This document shows, one piece after another, positions 18,541 through 32,089 of a stretch of 64,000 bases of DNA (position 1 is the stretch's first letter; each line of letters opens with the position of its first letter). Source of the stretch: Rallus limicola (lineage: Eukaryota; Chordata; Aves; Gruiformes; Rallidae); assembly GCA_022605955.1 (NCBI GenBank), contig JAKCOZ010000005.1, positions 29,739,950 through 29,803,949 of the forward strand. The letters run 5' to 3'. The position numbers were made by a program, and so were the translations under genes. Below the pieces are notes generated by a model that was not told the DNA's origin, did not search any database, and saw nothing but the letters and a program-made list of their open reading frames with translations.

Positions 18541-20000
18541 GGCAAGGGGAGCACGGCAGGACCCCAAAAGTTCGGGAGAGAAAAGGCAAGAAAAAGATAA
18601 AAAGAAGGAAAGATCTACACGTCCTGTGAGAGCATCCCAATTTTTGTGTAATATTAGTAATAATCATAACTTCCCAGCAAAACAACGGCTCTCTTATAAA
18701 GGAAATCTGAGGAGCGCAGTGAGCTAAGTGGGAGCTCTGTTTCCAAGGCAAGGCAGGATTAGTTCACTGCACATAATAGCCAGTGTGTAGGAATTGCAAA
18801 TGAACAGCAGTGCTGGAGTTACCCTTCTTAAATTAATATCGACCTGGCTTCGCTGCACAACGTGCAAATAGCAGACATCTCTTAGCTTTCGAGGGGAACG
18901 AAGATTTAATTTTTATATGTGAGTGTGTGTATATATAAATATATATATATTTTTTTCCCCTAGTTTTAATTCAATAAACTCTCTTCCCGGTGCAGCCAGT
19001 CAGCTGTGCAAGAATTTGGGATAACGCCCCCACGACGTGTTTTGCGGATTAAAAAAACCCACCCCCAAACCAAACAAACCAACAACAAACGACAATAACA
19101 ACAAAACCCCAAACCAGAGCCGACACCCGTGCCTGCGCGGGGTAAGCCTGAGCTCAGACCACAAATGATGCGCAGCCGCGCCGCGGGCCGGCGGCGGCAA
19201 CGGCATCCGCGGACGGCCCCGCCGCGGAACGCTCCGCGCTGCTCCGCACCGGTCTCACGCCCCTGCGGTCACCCCCCGCCCGGAGTTTGTGTGTCTTCCC
19301 CCCGCCACACCCCCCCCCCCGCAATCAGTGCCTGCTCCGGCCTCACGCAGCGTGGGGGCTGCTGCTACGCTCTCCCCGTGTTGCCGCTGCAGACGCAGGC
19401 CTGTAAATCTCGGTTGAACCGATGTTTCCACCCCGACATCAGGCATGCAAAGGGGGAAAGTAATACATTTGATCTTCTGCTACAAAGAGGGGATAGAAAA
19501 TACTGTGAGCTCCAGGGCTCTTTCAAACACTCCAGGAATTAATGGGGGAGGGGAAGGGGCCAGGAAGGATAGATGTATTAAAAATGGTAAAATAAAAACA
19601 TGATATAAAGATATATTTACTGTCAGCTCAGAGCCAAAACATTTATACTCCCACGCCTTTTTTTTTTTTTTTTTTAAGCAAATCGTAACTTAAGTGATGC
19701 ATTTTAATTATTTTAGGAAAATAAGCAAGAAGGCTCTTTTTCAGAGTCTAAATAAATAGCAGTGTTCTGTGCTGATGATGTCTCTGGCTCGTGATGGCCT
19801 CATCTGTGCAGCCACTACTGTGAGCTCTGAAAACCTGGAAAGAATGGGGTGTTGCTGGCAATTTCCGGAAGGAACTATCCATTATTAGTGGGGTTTTCGG
19901 AAACAGAACATGCAAAGAATTTTCTGACAGCCTGAGAGGTGGAAAGGGGGCCAATATTTTCTTAGAGCTCCAGCTCAGAATGATGGGTGCCTAAATCTCC
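18541..20000. other. Noncoding DNA with a last GC-rich patch
   Basis: No gene seen. There is a TA-rich repeat at 18929-18951, an A/C-rich low-complexity stretch at 19047-19115, a CpG-dense patch at 19120-19400 with a donor-like GCGGGGTAAGC (19142), and a T17 run near 19660-19676. This is the last CpG-rich sequence of the window. Confidence 0.5.
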
Positions 20001-23000
20001 CTATTGTTTTAAGCCTTAGGTGAGGAGTGATTTTCCTTATTTTTTCAAGTGGTTATTCAACTCCTTGAAAGTATTAGGGAGAAGATACGTGCTTCTCTGG
20101 CACAGAAGGAGCTGGATGCCTTGCAGTCTCTTAGACCAGCTTGGTTTTGGTTCTTCTGGGTTGTGTCCCCCGCACCCTCCCCCTCACTTTTTTTTCCCCC
20201 CACTGATCTAGTTCCTGACAATTTTCTTCTGGCATACGATGTGTCCCTAATCTTTAACAGATTGCAGACACCTTCCCAAGGGAGAGTGATGTTCAGAACA
20301 GGAACTTTTAATTTTGGGGAAAAGGAAGGAAGGAAATATTCCCTGTACCTAGAGGTTGAAAGTATTTGAGTGTAATGAGCAAAAAAGAAAAAAAATGCCA
20401 CCAAAAGAAGAGAGAAAAGCGAGTCCTTCTAAGTTCACACTTAAAGAAAACAATGAACAAGTGTATAACAAATATAGGCAACACTAAGTTGTACACGCTG
20501 GCAATTCTATAGCAGAAAATATTGTTCATAATCTTCCTGTGTAAAAAAAAAAAAAAAAAATCAATAACTGGTTTCAGTTCTCTGTTTACAGAAACACTGA
20601 AAGCATTTAAGGCCATCAGGGTTTAGTCCACATTTTTTTCCTCCAAACAGGACATCACCCCACATCTTTGCTAAAGATTTTCATTATGCTTCTGATGCCC
20701 TTCTCTGCACCAGCTTCCATTTTGCATAGGGTAAATTCTGTCATTCAAACATTGCAGACAGTTTCTATTAGCTTAAACTGAGTTCAATGAAAAGCACAGA
20801 CTACTTGTAGGCAAGCTCCTTTCTTCCTCTTTGCTGTGTGTTTGTACTGCATCTTCAAGACTCACCAGTGAAAGGTGCAGAACTGTTGCTCTGGAGGCTC
20901 TGCTGTCAGTCTGGTGGGTGCAGAAACTGCCAAAAACATGGCGAGCTATGAAAAGTCACTTGGTTTTCATTCCCAATTCAAGCAGAACAGCAGCATTGGC
21001 AACATTAAGGCCCTATCAAGAAAAAAAGAGAGAATGAAGAGGAAAGAAATCCTAACAGCAGTGAAGGCAAGCCAATAGAAATGTTTTACAGAGTAGGGTG
21101 GTACCACTGATTTCCATACTATGTAATTGCTACCCCAGAGATAGAGCAGGCCACAGCTTGTAGCATCTGGACAGGTGACAGCAGAAAGTAATGTTGGTCA
21201 TTGTGTGTCTGAGTGCTGTCTCTGTTTTGGGGGGCAGGAAGCCACCTCTGTCAATGTCTCTTAAGTTTTCTGAAATACTCATTCCCATAGAAGCAAAGCA
21301 GAAAAGTACTTGCTGCCTTGTTTTCATGTAGATCCTAAAGATGTCCCGACTTCCCCTTTACATGTTCACCTCAACCTCTATTGAAACTATGAAATACAGT
21401 GTCGCCAGTTTACAAGAAGAAACTTGGGCATCAGAACTTCCATGAGGAGGTGTATGCGTGGGTGTGTACAAGAAGTGTGAGAAGGAAGTGCCTAAGCTAC
21501 CTTATCCTCTCCACAGTAGTTCCTCGTCTTCTTCTGCAACACAATAGAGCTGCTGGCACTTATATCATCTTCCCTGCTCCTCCAGAGTCCACTGAATCTT
21601 TGCCTGATTGCCTGATGGTCCTAGATTATAACTGGGAGAAATAACACTAAAACCCTGTAAATTTAGATTTGAATGTTCTTGAAATACTCATAATTGATAG
21701 AACCTGGTGGAAAATATTCTTCAGTCAAATGCTGGAAGCCCCATGAATTTAACCAGTTGATGCCAATTTTGAAAGAAATCTAGAGAAAAATATCATCTGA
21801 TAAATTAATTTAATTGACAGGGAATAGATGGTCTAACAGCATCTTCCATCTGTACATTCTTAGAATTTATGCTTTCACAGAAACTCAAATCCACCAATAT
21901 TCTAGTATTAGTTTGGGATGTTAATTTTAAAAATCAATGATTTCTGATATTTCAGGCCACCATATTTAGTTGAAGCTGAAAAAGCACCATCAATGAACAA
22001 TGTTGACAATGCTGAACAATGTTTATTTATACTGTTGCTGTTACACTTCAGAAGTAACATAACACTGTCAAGAAATTGAGCTTCATTTTTCAATCTTCTT
22101 TTAGGACTGTTTAGGAATGGTTTTGAAGCTTCCTTCTGGTACCTAGAATAGAACCCTGCATTTAGTTATATTGAAAAGTCTGCTTGATATTTAGAGGAGC
22201 TACAAATCTTAATTAAATCATTAGTAACTGACTGGTAGAATCTGTTAAAGCAATGATACAAATGACCCATTCCATTTTTCTTTAGGATCTTGATGTACTG
22301 TTGAAATATCACAAAAGTAGTGCATCACTCACTCATTACCTAGCTTCATGAAAATCATTCTCAAGTCTGGATGTATGTACTTGTTTTTTTCTTATTAGGG
22401 ACAGGAGCTCTTTGCCAATTGCATTATTTGTTTTGTTTGTCTTTTGGGGCAGTTTCTGCAAGACACTCGAACTCAGTATCTTGTAGGGACTTCAAATGTT
22501 CTCTGGGTAGATTATGATTCTTAGTGGGAACTGGGTTTATGTACTGAATAAGTACACTTGAATAGCTTGGCTGATGATTTAGAGACTACTTTGTATAACT
22601 GTGCATTTTCCATAAGGAGGATGACACTTCATGCCACACAGGGACTCAAGAACCACATGTGCTTTGTGCAATAGGAAGTCTGTCATAAGAAACAACAGAA
22701 ATTCCTGTACACAGAGGAAGAAAGGCTGCTCCTGATGTGTGGTGGTCCTTTAAGGTGATAAATTTTTGAAGATCTATGCCTTTTCATGGAAACAAGGTTA
22801 GTGCTGTCAGCATGTGGGTTCCACACAAAGCCTGATTGCAGGCTCTCTGTTTTGCTCTTCTGCTCTGCCACTGTCAAGTAAGTTACTTGCCTCAGTGACC
22901 AAATGTAGAAAAGCAGCTGTGTGGAAGCAGATTCTCTTGGCACATCGGCCTGAATTAGCTTTCAGGGGAGATATTTCAGAAGCTGTGTGTCAGGCTGTAT

Positions 23001-23600
23001 CTTTTGATGTTGAACTTCATTGATTCTTCTCCCCATGAAGACATGAGTAGGAAAGACCATTGAAATACTGAAAATCCTGAACAAGCTTCTGTTGCAATGA
23101 GCTATTGTAGAAAAACATAGTGTCATAAGGACAAGGACACAACAGGGAAATCCATCATACTGGTCTTGAAAATAGAGACGAGAGAAGAACAAGATGTAGT
23201 AGCTCTCCTTCACTGAGATGTCTCCAGATGCAGGAGGGGCAGTACTTGCTGTTATTGCAGCTTTTAATGTTTCACAGGATAAGTTCCTTATGTAGATGCA
23301 TGACCATATGTATGCTCAGAAAGACCCTTGATGGTGAGCTTCTCATCTGGATCCCTAAGTATCTGACATATTCATCTGCTATTCATCTATGAGTGCTCCA
23401 ACTGGACTAACATTTGGCATATTTCAAACTGCAGTTGTAAACTACATGTTCAAGCTTATAAGTGGAGCACCAGAGGCCTGATGTCTCATTCCAACAGATT
23501 AAAGTGTACAAAATATTATTGGCTGAATGGACAAAAAGGCATCTCCGTACACGATTTATATAAAGGTGGCTGGGATGCTCTGCTTTAACCTGCAGCCTAT
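20001..23600. other. Start of AT-rich gene desert
   Basis: CpG becomes rare and AT content rises. Only short open frames with no recognisable domain occur; the one at 20875-21078 is Ser/Lys-rich and unlike any family I know. No repeats of a recognised family are seen. Confidence 0.55.
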
Positions 23601-23720
23601 TTTAAAGCCTAAACTAAAAGAAGTAGCTTCTAATTTAATAAAAAGTACTTTGAAAGTTGCTAAGCAACTTCCGGAAAGCTTTTTTAAAAAGAAGTTAAAG
23701 TTGTTTGTTTAATTTCAGGG
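23601..23720. promoter_or_regulatory. RFX X-box-like palindrome in a candidate element
   Basis: GTTGCT-A-AGCAAC at 23656-23668 is an inverted repeat with a one-base centre, matching the shape of RFX-factor X-boxes. It lies in AT-rich unique sequence with TAATTTAAT. RFX factors, including RFX4 in the telencephalon, bind such sites. The function here is inference. Confidence 0.35.
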
Positions 23721-26700
23721 AAATGTATTATCTAAGTTCCATAAATAAAAAAGAGAAATGCATAATAGAAAAGTAATAGGACATTTCAACATTTTCTTTG
23801 CTTTCTATATTTTGCAATTAAAACTCCTTTAATTGTCTTGTGAAGTTTCATCAAGTATTCAACAAATGTTATTTATGTACAAAACTTCAACAGATTATTG
23901 AGTACGCAAAGAACCAAAGGAAAAAAAATTAAACAGGTTTGTCATATGGTATGTGTTTATCTTAACCTTTCTTCTTAAAAAATCTCGTCTACTAAGTACT
24001 TTTATCAGACACTAATTATACTCCTTCTGAAAAGAATTTCTCCAACACCCTTCAGTGCCTACACCCTTTAATCATATCTCATTACATCTACCTAATCCAT
24101 CTCTTTTTCGCATTGCCAGGGCTCATTAATAGTTTTAAAAGCCAGTCCTGGATATTATCTTTCCTTTCTATAGAAATATAAATAATACCAATACCATTTT
24201 ATTCATAGATTTCACAGACATTTGTAATTAGATAAAAATTTATTTCATAATATTGATATTTTCTCTAAAAATAACTTCAAAATGTGTAAAAGAATGACAG
24301 TAGTAAGTTAGAAGTCTTTTCCCAAATGATTGTTTTTATAAGATGTTTTAACAGTGGATCAATAATCACTTTGAAAGGAAGTGATCCTTGACTAACATTT
24401 AGCAGATATTGTGCCTCACAGATGTTTTATAGGCGATACATGTACCACCTTGTAAACAGTGTGGGTAGTCTGAAGAATCCTCTACATGATTTTGAGCTTA
24501 AAAAAAAGTAAAATGAGGCCAACAAATGGTTTTCCTTCATTCCTATGCTGGGTGTGTACTTTACATCACTGTGGCATGAAAAGCTTATAGCAAATGTCTC
24601 TGCAATAATATCAACTAAAGTAAACTCATCAACGTAGAATGAATAAATGATGTGTCAAATCTTGCTTTTTTCCTTTTCCCTGTTCTCTGATTGTCTGCAA
24701 ATAAGCTACAAAATTCTCTACTATTTTTACAATTTAAAATTATTTGTAAATCACTTCAGTGCATAATCCTCCCTCTATAGACTTTGCCTTTTCTGAATTT
24801 TGGCAATTTGCAATTAAAATGGTGTAAGGTAATTAAATGAAATGAAATTTTTTTGTGCTCTCCTTTTCAGAATGAATAGGTTTATATTATTATCTTACTT
24901 CAGCTAAAATCTGAATAACATCAAAAAAGCATGCTGTATGTGTTAACTTTCAAAAAGTCATATAATTGGTGTGGTTTTGAGGTGAAATCATTTGTCAAAT
25001 TTTGACTAGGAAGATCGTTTTTCCCCAGGTCTGACTAGAGGGACCACTGAATTTTTTTTTTTGTCTCCTCTTGTAATGAGGAATATTATTCCATATATTT
25101 TCTGTGAGTTTTACTTAGCATAATAAAATTATTACTAATAAGGACCCGTGACATTTGTTCTCAACCTCTGGCATGTATTAATTCTAGCTTTTGGGCTTCT
25201 ACTAAAAATCGTAAATTAAGTGAATCCTAAGATTTGGAGAAGTGTTTTTTGACATTCTTTGGCAGAGGGCATAGATTTCCATTGGGCCTTTAGTGTCCTT
25301 GATTGTTGTGTAAAACCGTGGACACAGTTTGCAGCAAACACCAATTTACACTTGCAGGAAAAACATCCAACACTTCCTGAATTTCAGGGAACTTGGGCTG
25401 ACCAAGGTAAATCCATGTCGCCCTTGAATCTATTTAACAACTAACTGCTGCCTTAAGGATCCTTTCAGTTCCATCTTCTTATCCAGCAATGGAAAATTCA
25501 AAGTTGATTTTTCATTCCTTAAATCAAAAACATTTGTATAAATGTGAAATTAAAATATATTTGCATGCAATATAACTGATACCTCGCACACATTCAATCA
25601 AAAGAACTGACATATTATTTGAAGTGTAATTGAATGTAATCCTCAGAGTCATCTGTGTATATGGTGTTGGTTTGTTATGTTTGTAAGTACTGCTTCTTTT
25701 CTCTAAAGAGCTGATTTATATAGGCCAACACAACATATGTAAAAAATTGTAGATATAAAAATGACATTAAATTAGAATTTGCATTTGTGACTACTAATGA
25801 ATTGAAGCTGAAAAAGATTTTTGTAAGTATTCTGTCTTACAGACCTACTGTATTGTTTGCATGAAGCAAACACGAAATGTCATACCTAGAGCTAACCTAA
25901 GGGCAACATGTTATTTTGCAGTCTGTGAAAATATATATGGTTTGAGATGTCTTTTTGTTCTACACTGGAAATAAAACAAAACTCCTTGGAACATTTCTAT
26001 GTCATAAACTTGCATATATCTGTTTTGGGGCCAAAAAAAGACAGATTTTGTGTGTGTGTGTGTGTATTTCTCTTTCCAACCCTTTCTTTGTTTCACTCTC
26101 TCATTAGGAAATGACTAAGTAGACAAGCCAGGATATTTAGAACATTCCCATTGAAAACTTCATTAAAACTGACACATTTTTGTGAAACATTTTGGCTTCA
26201 ATGGAAAGACATATTTAGATGAGGAAAAAAAAGTCAAAGTATGACTGGTTACAAATGCAGTCAAACTGATATTCATATTCAAATTTGAACTAATATTTAC
26301 ATGACATTCTTTCTAGAGATTCTTCAGACCAAATCGTTTGAACAGACCTGAGTAATGCAAACAGCTCTGTTCTCAACAACCAAAGCTGTTGGAAGACAAG
26401 GATCTTCCATTGCAGTAGGAAAGGTTTGAGCTCTATTGGAAATGGGAAGCTGATGAGGTTTCCAGTGTGCTCTCTTACCCATGTGGCATCTGCCATCGGA
26501 TCAACTGTGGTTACTTCAGGGACTATATCTAGAAGTATTTCTTTATGCTTACTGGGAGAGGCAGATTTCCTCCACAGGCTCCATTGATGCTTTTCTTTCT
26601 TTATCTATGAGTTACTGCATGGGTTTTCTTTTGGTGCTCTGGTTACTGTTTGGCAGGGCTCAGCATCTACTTTTGGCTAGATTATATTATGGCCAGTAGA

Positions 26701-27539
26701 ACTGTTTAATGGCTACAGAAATCAGTGCAGAATGTTTTCAGTTAGTATTCCATTTGCACATGTGGGACACAGAAAATGGCAAATGCAGGAAAAATAAATT
26801 ATTACAAAATCTTGTCTTTCTAAAATAAGCCATTTTAAGACACTAGAATTCTCTGTAAAATAAAGGAAAAATACTGACCCATGACAAGAAACCCTTATCA
26901 TTCCAGTGGAGAACATCTTACCCTCTTTGCAATTAAAGGTCATAGCCAATCCCTCCTTTTAGGACACCATGTTCTAGTAATATGAATGGAATCTTAAATT
27001 AACAAAACTTCATTATATTAAATTTTTGTAATTTCGGAATGATCAGGTTTTCTTTTAGAAACCAAGATTTCCAAGGAATAATATAACACATTAGAACCCC
27101 AGCAGAAAACTGACAACTTAGCCAAAGGTACAAGCTCAAGTTATATTGTTACTCCACAGAATCAGATTCTACAGTTATCCTGTATTTAGGTGAGTTAAGA
27201 AGTTGTCCTACATTTATAAGCTCAGTTACCTTCTTGCTGTTCAGATGCGATGAATCAGCACAAGGCCTTGAAGGATGGATTCTGTACATTTGTGAGGGCT
27301 GCAGACTATCAAAGGTGATGTCTATGAACATGAAGTATCTACATTATGCAGATGAAGATGAAGTATCTACACGTATTTTATTAGAAAAAAAAGTTGCTGG
27401 ATTTTAAAGTACAGGTTACAACAGACAGGATTTATCATGTTTCTTTGAAAGAACATTTTCTCAGACATAAACTAACAATTGGCTTCCATTGTGGAACCAC
27501 ATATTTTGGTTTCTTGACCCAAGGTTGCTTCAGTTTAAG
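23721..27539. other. AT-rich gene desert
   Basis: No gene seen. Unique AT-rich sequence with a (TG)n microsatellite at 26049-26065 and short T or A runs. The part at 24000-24160 (including GCTCATTAATAG near 24120) is compositionally enhancer-like. Open frames up to 75 codons carry no known domain. Confidence 0.55.
26049..26065 (+). repeat. (TG)n microsatellite
   Basis: Eight TG units within otherwise unique AT-rich sequence. Confidence 0.9.
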
Positions 27540-28900
27540 TAGATGGGCAAGACAAAAGTGGCAAAAAGATAACCAAAAACCTAACTGTGGGGTCTTTTAA
27601 AAAAATAGAGGAAGCAATGAGAGTAAATGCTTGTGAAGCTGATGTACTCTGAAAAATGGGTCCAAAAAGGAGGCTGGCACCATGAGACAGATACAAAGTT
27701 GTAGGCAAGAGCAGTGCTGTGAGAAAACTTTGGCACAGCTGTGGTGACAAGGAGTGTGATGGAGAGGCATGGTATGGGGTTGTAGATATAGGTGGGTTGT
27801 TGCTAGGAAAAGCCTCTAAGAAGTTTTAATTTTATATGGAAAGTCTGACCAAAGGAGTACAAAGAAAGGAAACTTTCCCAACAGATGGTGCAAAAGATGG
27901 AATAGAAAACTAGATGAAGTAGGTAATAATCAGTGCAATGAAGGACAACAATGTTATTAATGTATTTCTAACTATAGGAGAGTAAAAGGCAAGACAAGAG
28001 GATTACGAGGCTTAAGCAACTGCATTATTTTTCAGGGAGAAGAAGGAACAAGAATGAAAATCCAAAGTGGGCGAGTGCAGGATGTAGGTAGACCTTCTGG
28101 GTACAGCAGAGAAATGGAAAATATGCTACTTTCTCTGTGTTGAACTGTTGCTGCTTGTAAGATGCCTTGAATATTACTGGTGCTTGGGCACTATAAAACT
28201 ACAAGAAGATATGGTGACTTTCCTGAAACTCTTACCATTCAAACAGAAAATGTCAGTTAGAAAGCAGCTGAGTTTTGCTGGTGATGTCCTAAAAATCTGA
28301 GAAAACTCGTGTTGTGAACATGTGTGTATTTTCAAGATCAGCACACTATCAGCCATTCTTATTTACCCTTTCTCAAGGACAGGGGATGGGAGGCTATCCA
28401 GTTGTCCAAGATGCATTGTGTGCGAAGTGGCTGCTACTTAGAACTCTGTTAAGTACAGGGACTCCTCAGGGTTAGTTGCCTCAACCATCAGGAAGAAACA
28501 GGGACACAGTCTGTAGCAAAAAAGCAGATTAAACTGCTATTAAATTCCTTTAAAGTTAGAAAGAGCAGCTGCAATATATTGAATTGTAGGAATGTCAAAA
28601 GAAAATTCATGTTGCCCCATGAAGATTAGTGATTTTCAGTACTGTAGATTAAACAGAAGTGCAGAAGAGGCTTTTGGTGTGATAGGCACAAAAGCCAGTG
28701 GCTGACTTTTCTTGTCAATGCCACGTGAAGGCTGGGGATCACAGGTGTTAGCAGAAGTGATTTCCTTTCTCAAAAGAGGAGGTAGAACGTGATTCAGGAA
28801 CAACAGCAAAATTCAGTTGAGGATACACGGAGAGGGAGGGAAGGGCTGGAACAAAGAGAAGAAGTAAAAGTTGGAGTTGATAGTACTGGAAATATAGTCA
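27540..28900. other. Purine-rich noncoding block
   Basis: The + strand is markedly A+G-rich over about 1.3 kb compared with its neighbours, with many AGGAAG/GAAGAA-type strings. No gene or familiar repeat is recognised. It might be an old, decayed transposable element or the transcribed strand of a noncoding RNA; I cannot tell. Confidence 0.3.
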
Positions 28901-31007
28901 ATTAAATTGTAGCTTGAATCAGCAAAGCATTTTACAGGTTAAGTGGAAGGAGTTTCTAACTAGAAAGATACATTGCACAGAGGTATTAGAAGGTGACCAA
29001 GGAGAGTTTGACTGTTAGTTTTGTTGTCTTTGTCATCTCCTACAAACCAGTTTTCATTTATCTATTTAGTGCTGTCTGCTCAGCCTTGAACAGAAACACA
29101 ATAAAGACTGCTCTCATTTCTCGTTGAAGGGCTTCACAAGATATATTAGCAAATGTGAATGCTTGCTTTTGATTTCTTTATATCTTTTGCAGAATGATGA
29201 ATCTTGATGAGATATGTCATAGAACACTCTAAGGAAATCTCCTATTATCAGGAAAATGAAAAATTCATTTTTGTTAACCCATACACATTTCCCCCCCCAA
29301 AGTAAATTAACAATTCAAAATCTTGTGCTAAACTTCATTAACTTTCTTCATGAATAATTCCTGACATCTAAGCAATTTCTGTGTGAGAGGATGAGATTTG
29401 TTCTTTTATATTGCCTTTGCTTCTATAAAGATAAATAAATTTAAGGGAACTAGTCTACTGTCCACATTTGACAGGAACACTGCTATGAAAATAGTTACAA
29501 AATACTTTCGATACTTACTGATGTTTTTAGGTTACTTGAACAATGTTCATGTTCAACTTAACTGTGACTGGAAATATTCTTAATGAGCATCCTGCAATCT
29601 GTTAGATGTGTTGGATAATGATGCAATGAACTATTACAATATACTCAAAACCCCAAGGAGTATTATTAGCTACAGCAGGAATAAAACATGAAGTTTTTTT
29701 ATAAAAAGAGAAACACTCTGGTCTCGCACAGTCACATATTTGCACTTCCATATAAGCTTAATTTTAAGTCACTTGTTAAGAAAAAAAACACATCTTTAAT
29801 AATCACAGCTTACCCAAGGACATTACTTAGCCTTTGGCTTAATTTCTAGCTAGTCTTGGAGTAACCATCCCAAATACCAAAACAACCTTACCTATAGCTA
29901 TTTGTCAGAAACATATCTGTTAATTTGTGTTCTTTGGTCATACACCGGCTACATCTGCAAGTGTTTTCTTTAGCACTTGATGTCATGTCATGGTGTTACT
30001 TTAAATCTAATTAGCATTCATTGGCAAGTCATTTAAGATTGTATGTAGGTTGACTTAAAGACACTTCTTCCAAAACAGTTACATTTTTTCCATGTTGCTA
30101 CATTGTGGATTTTGTGCTTAGCATCTGACATGTTTTCTCAACTACTGCTTTTTAACGAAAACATGAAAGTACTCGGGGGAATGTGATAAAAGCAAAAATT
30201 CTATGATCTCTGCAAGGTAAATGACAGCATGGAAATTGTCACATCTGGATCAAAAATATTTCATCTGTTTACCTAAATAAACATATCTAAACATGGGTAA
30301 TTAGGATCAGAACTCAATGTATGTTTCCTTTAACAGCTTCTCCCTTTTCATTGATAATTTCATTTGGTCATAAACATTTAAATTATACATGTCTTGCTAT
30401 TCTTTATTTAAAACAAACAAAAGAAGATTTTTTTTATGTCTGTGTGTTTCATCCCTTTTCCTACTGTCACCCTATAACTTTTCTCTCCTCATAGGAAATC
30501 ATGGTCATTTAAATTTATTTGTGATACACACTTAGGAAATAACCTAAACTGTTTTCAAGATAACAGAATAAAGCCCAGCAATAGTATTAATAGCATTGAT
30601 ACTTTTAAAAGGATATTTGTTATTCAGTTCTGGTAAAATTTTGCTCCTTTACTCATGCTGGTGAAACAATCTTTTTATGTGAAGAAGCCATGTGAGCTTA
30701 AGCACTGGTTCTCTGCCAAGCTACAAAAATAAGCTTATAAAGCATAAAAAAGATTTGCTATCATGCATTTGCAGGACCATAGTATTTTTAATTAAAAATT
30801 ACAAGTAAACATGCTAAAATTGTGGTTCAGGTAAAATACCTCATCATAGAAATAATTTGATCCAGCACTTTTATTAAACAGTTTTTAATTTGCTAACCAG
30901 CTTGTTATTTGAAGACAGAGTTATCATGGAAAGATATACTTTGTAAATTACATTTATTCACTTTTTTCTGCAATGAAAATATTTTTTAATGATTGTAAAG
31001 ACAGAGA
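28901..31007. other. AT-rich gene desert
   Basis: No gene and no recognised repeat family. Short T and A runs only. Confidence 0.55.
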
Positions 31008-31158
31008 TTAAATATTTTGTTTCAATTCTAGTCACATGTCTTGCTTTGAAATTAAGATAATCATACCTCCTTGTTGAGCTGAAAATGTTTTCTTTAAATT
31101 TGGTCACAGGTCCTACTATTCAATTAATATAATCATACCTCCTTCTTCTTCTGAAAAT
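31008..31158 (+). repeat. Two-copy tandem duplication, 72-bp period
   Basis: Two imperfect copies lie head to tail. GTCACATGTC (31031) recurs as GTCACAGGTC (31103), ATAATCATACCTCC (31057-31070) recurs exactly at 31129-31142, and GAAAAT (31081) recurs at 31153. All three are 72 bases apart. It appears to be a local duplication of unique sequence, old enough to have diverged. Confidence 0.85.
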
Positions 31159-32089
31159 AAAGCAGTTGTTTAATTAAACATGCCAGTTGTTTATAATATA
31201 ATGTTTCAGAAACACTTTTTTGAAAGAAAGGCTAAAGATTTATATCAAACATTTCAATCTGACAAGTAAATTACATTTCCTTTACCATAAAGAAAGGTAA
31301 GGCAGGAAAATGGCTGCAATATATAAGTAACCAAGGTTGTTGCACTGAGGAAAAGCATCCTTGTTCTCATTACTTGGAGATATGATATGCATCAGTCTAC
31401 AAAGGTGACCTTTTACACTCTGGAGATTAAAGCTGAACATTTTACCTCCTTAAAGTAGGGAAAGAGACATTATTTTGAAATGGCAACTCTGTTTTAATAG
31501 CTAATCAGTTCAGAGATGAGGAAAACAGTGTGAGATTTTAAATTTAAAAATTGAACAGAATGTAGTATCTCTACTAACATCTTTAATAAAAGCAAGAAAG
31601 ATGCTTTCTCTAAGGGTATAAAAAGGTCTTCTTATCCTCACTTCCTTTCTCAACCTCGAATAGAGATACCACATGTCTAAAAGACACAGGTTACAGGAAT
31701 GGTCTCTCTTGTATCACAGCTGGCATGATTTGCAGCTTATCCCCCCTCCTGTAGGTAGGTTTTCCCCCAGGAAGTCCTGGTGCTGGAAAGTACTTCAGGT
31801 TTCCTACAAAATTGTGGTTCTGCTTCTGGCAGCTGTGCTTCAGGTTATCTGGCTGGTGGTCTTCAAGATTTCACTGAAGGAGTCTAGTGGTTCTTTAAAC
31901 TGAGCATACATTAATTTAGCCTTCTTGAAATTAAAACATGGTTTTGAAGGGGAAATGGCTTTAACTGATCTGTGTTACCAGGATGTGCAGTCAGAGCTCC
32001 TTGATGTCTCCCTGTCTCAAATCACAAAACATCTCAGATAATAAAACAGATCATTTGAAGAGAAAGGAGGGAACAATATCAACCTGTTA
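31159..32089. other. AT-rich gene desert
   Basis: No gene seen. A 76-codon frame at 31673-31903 has no recognisable domain. Confidence 0.55.

Noticed and set aside
31673..31903. 76-codon frame with hydrophobic C-terminal part
   Set aside because: Short, no recognised domain and isolated in the gene desert; a chance frame.
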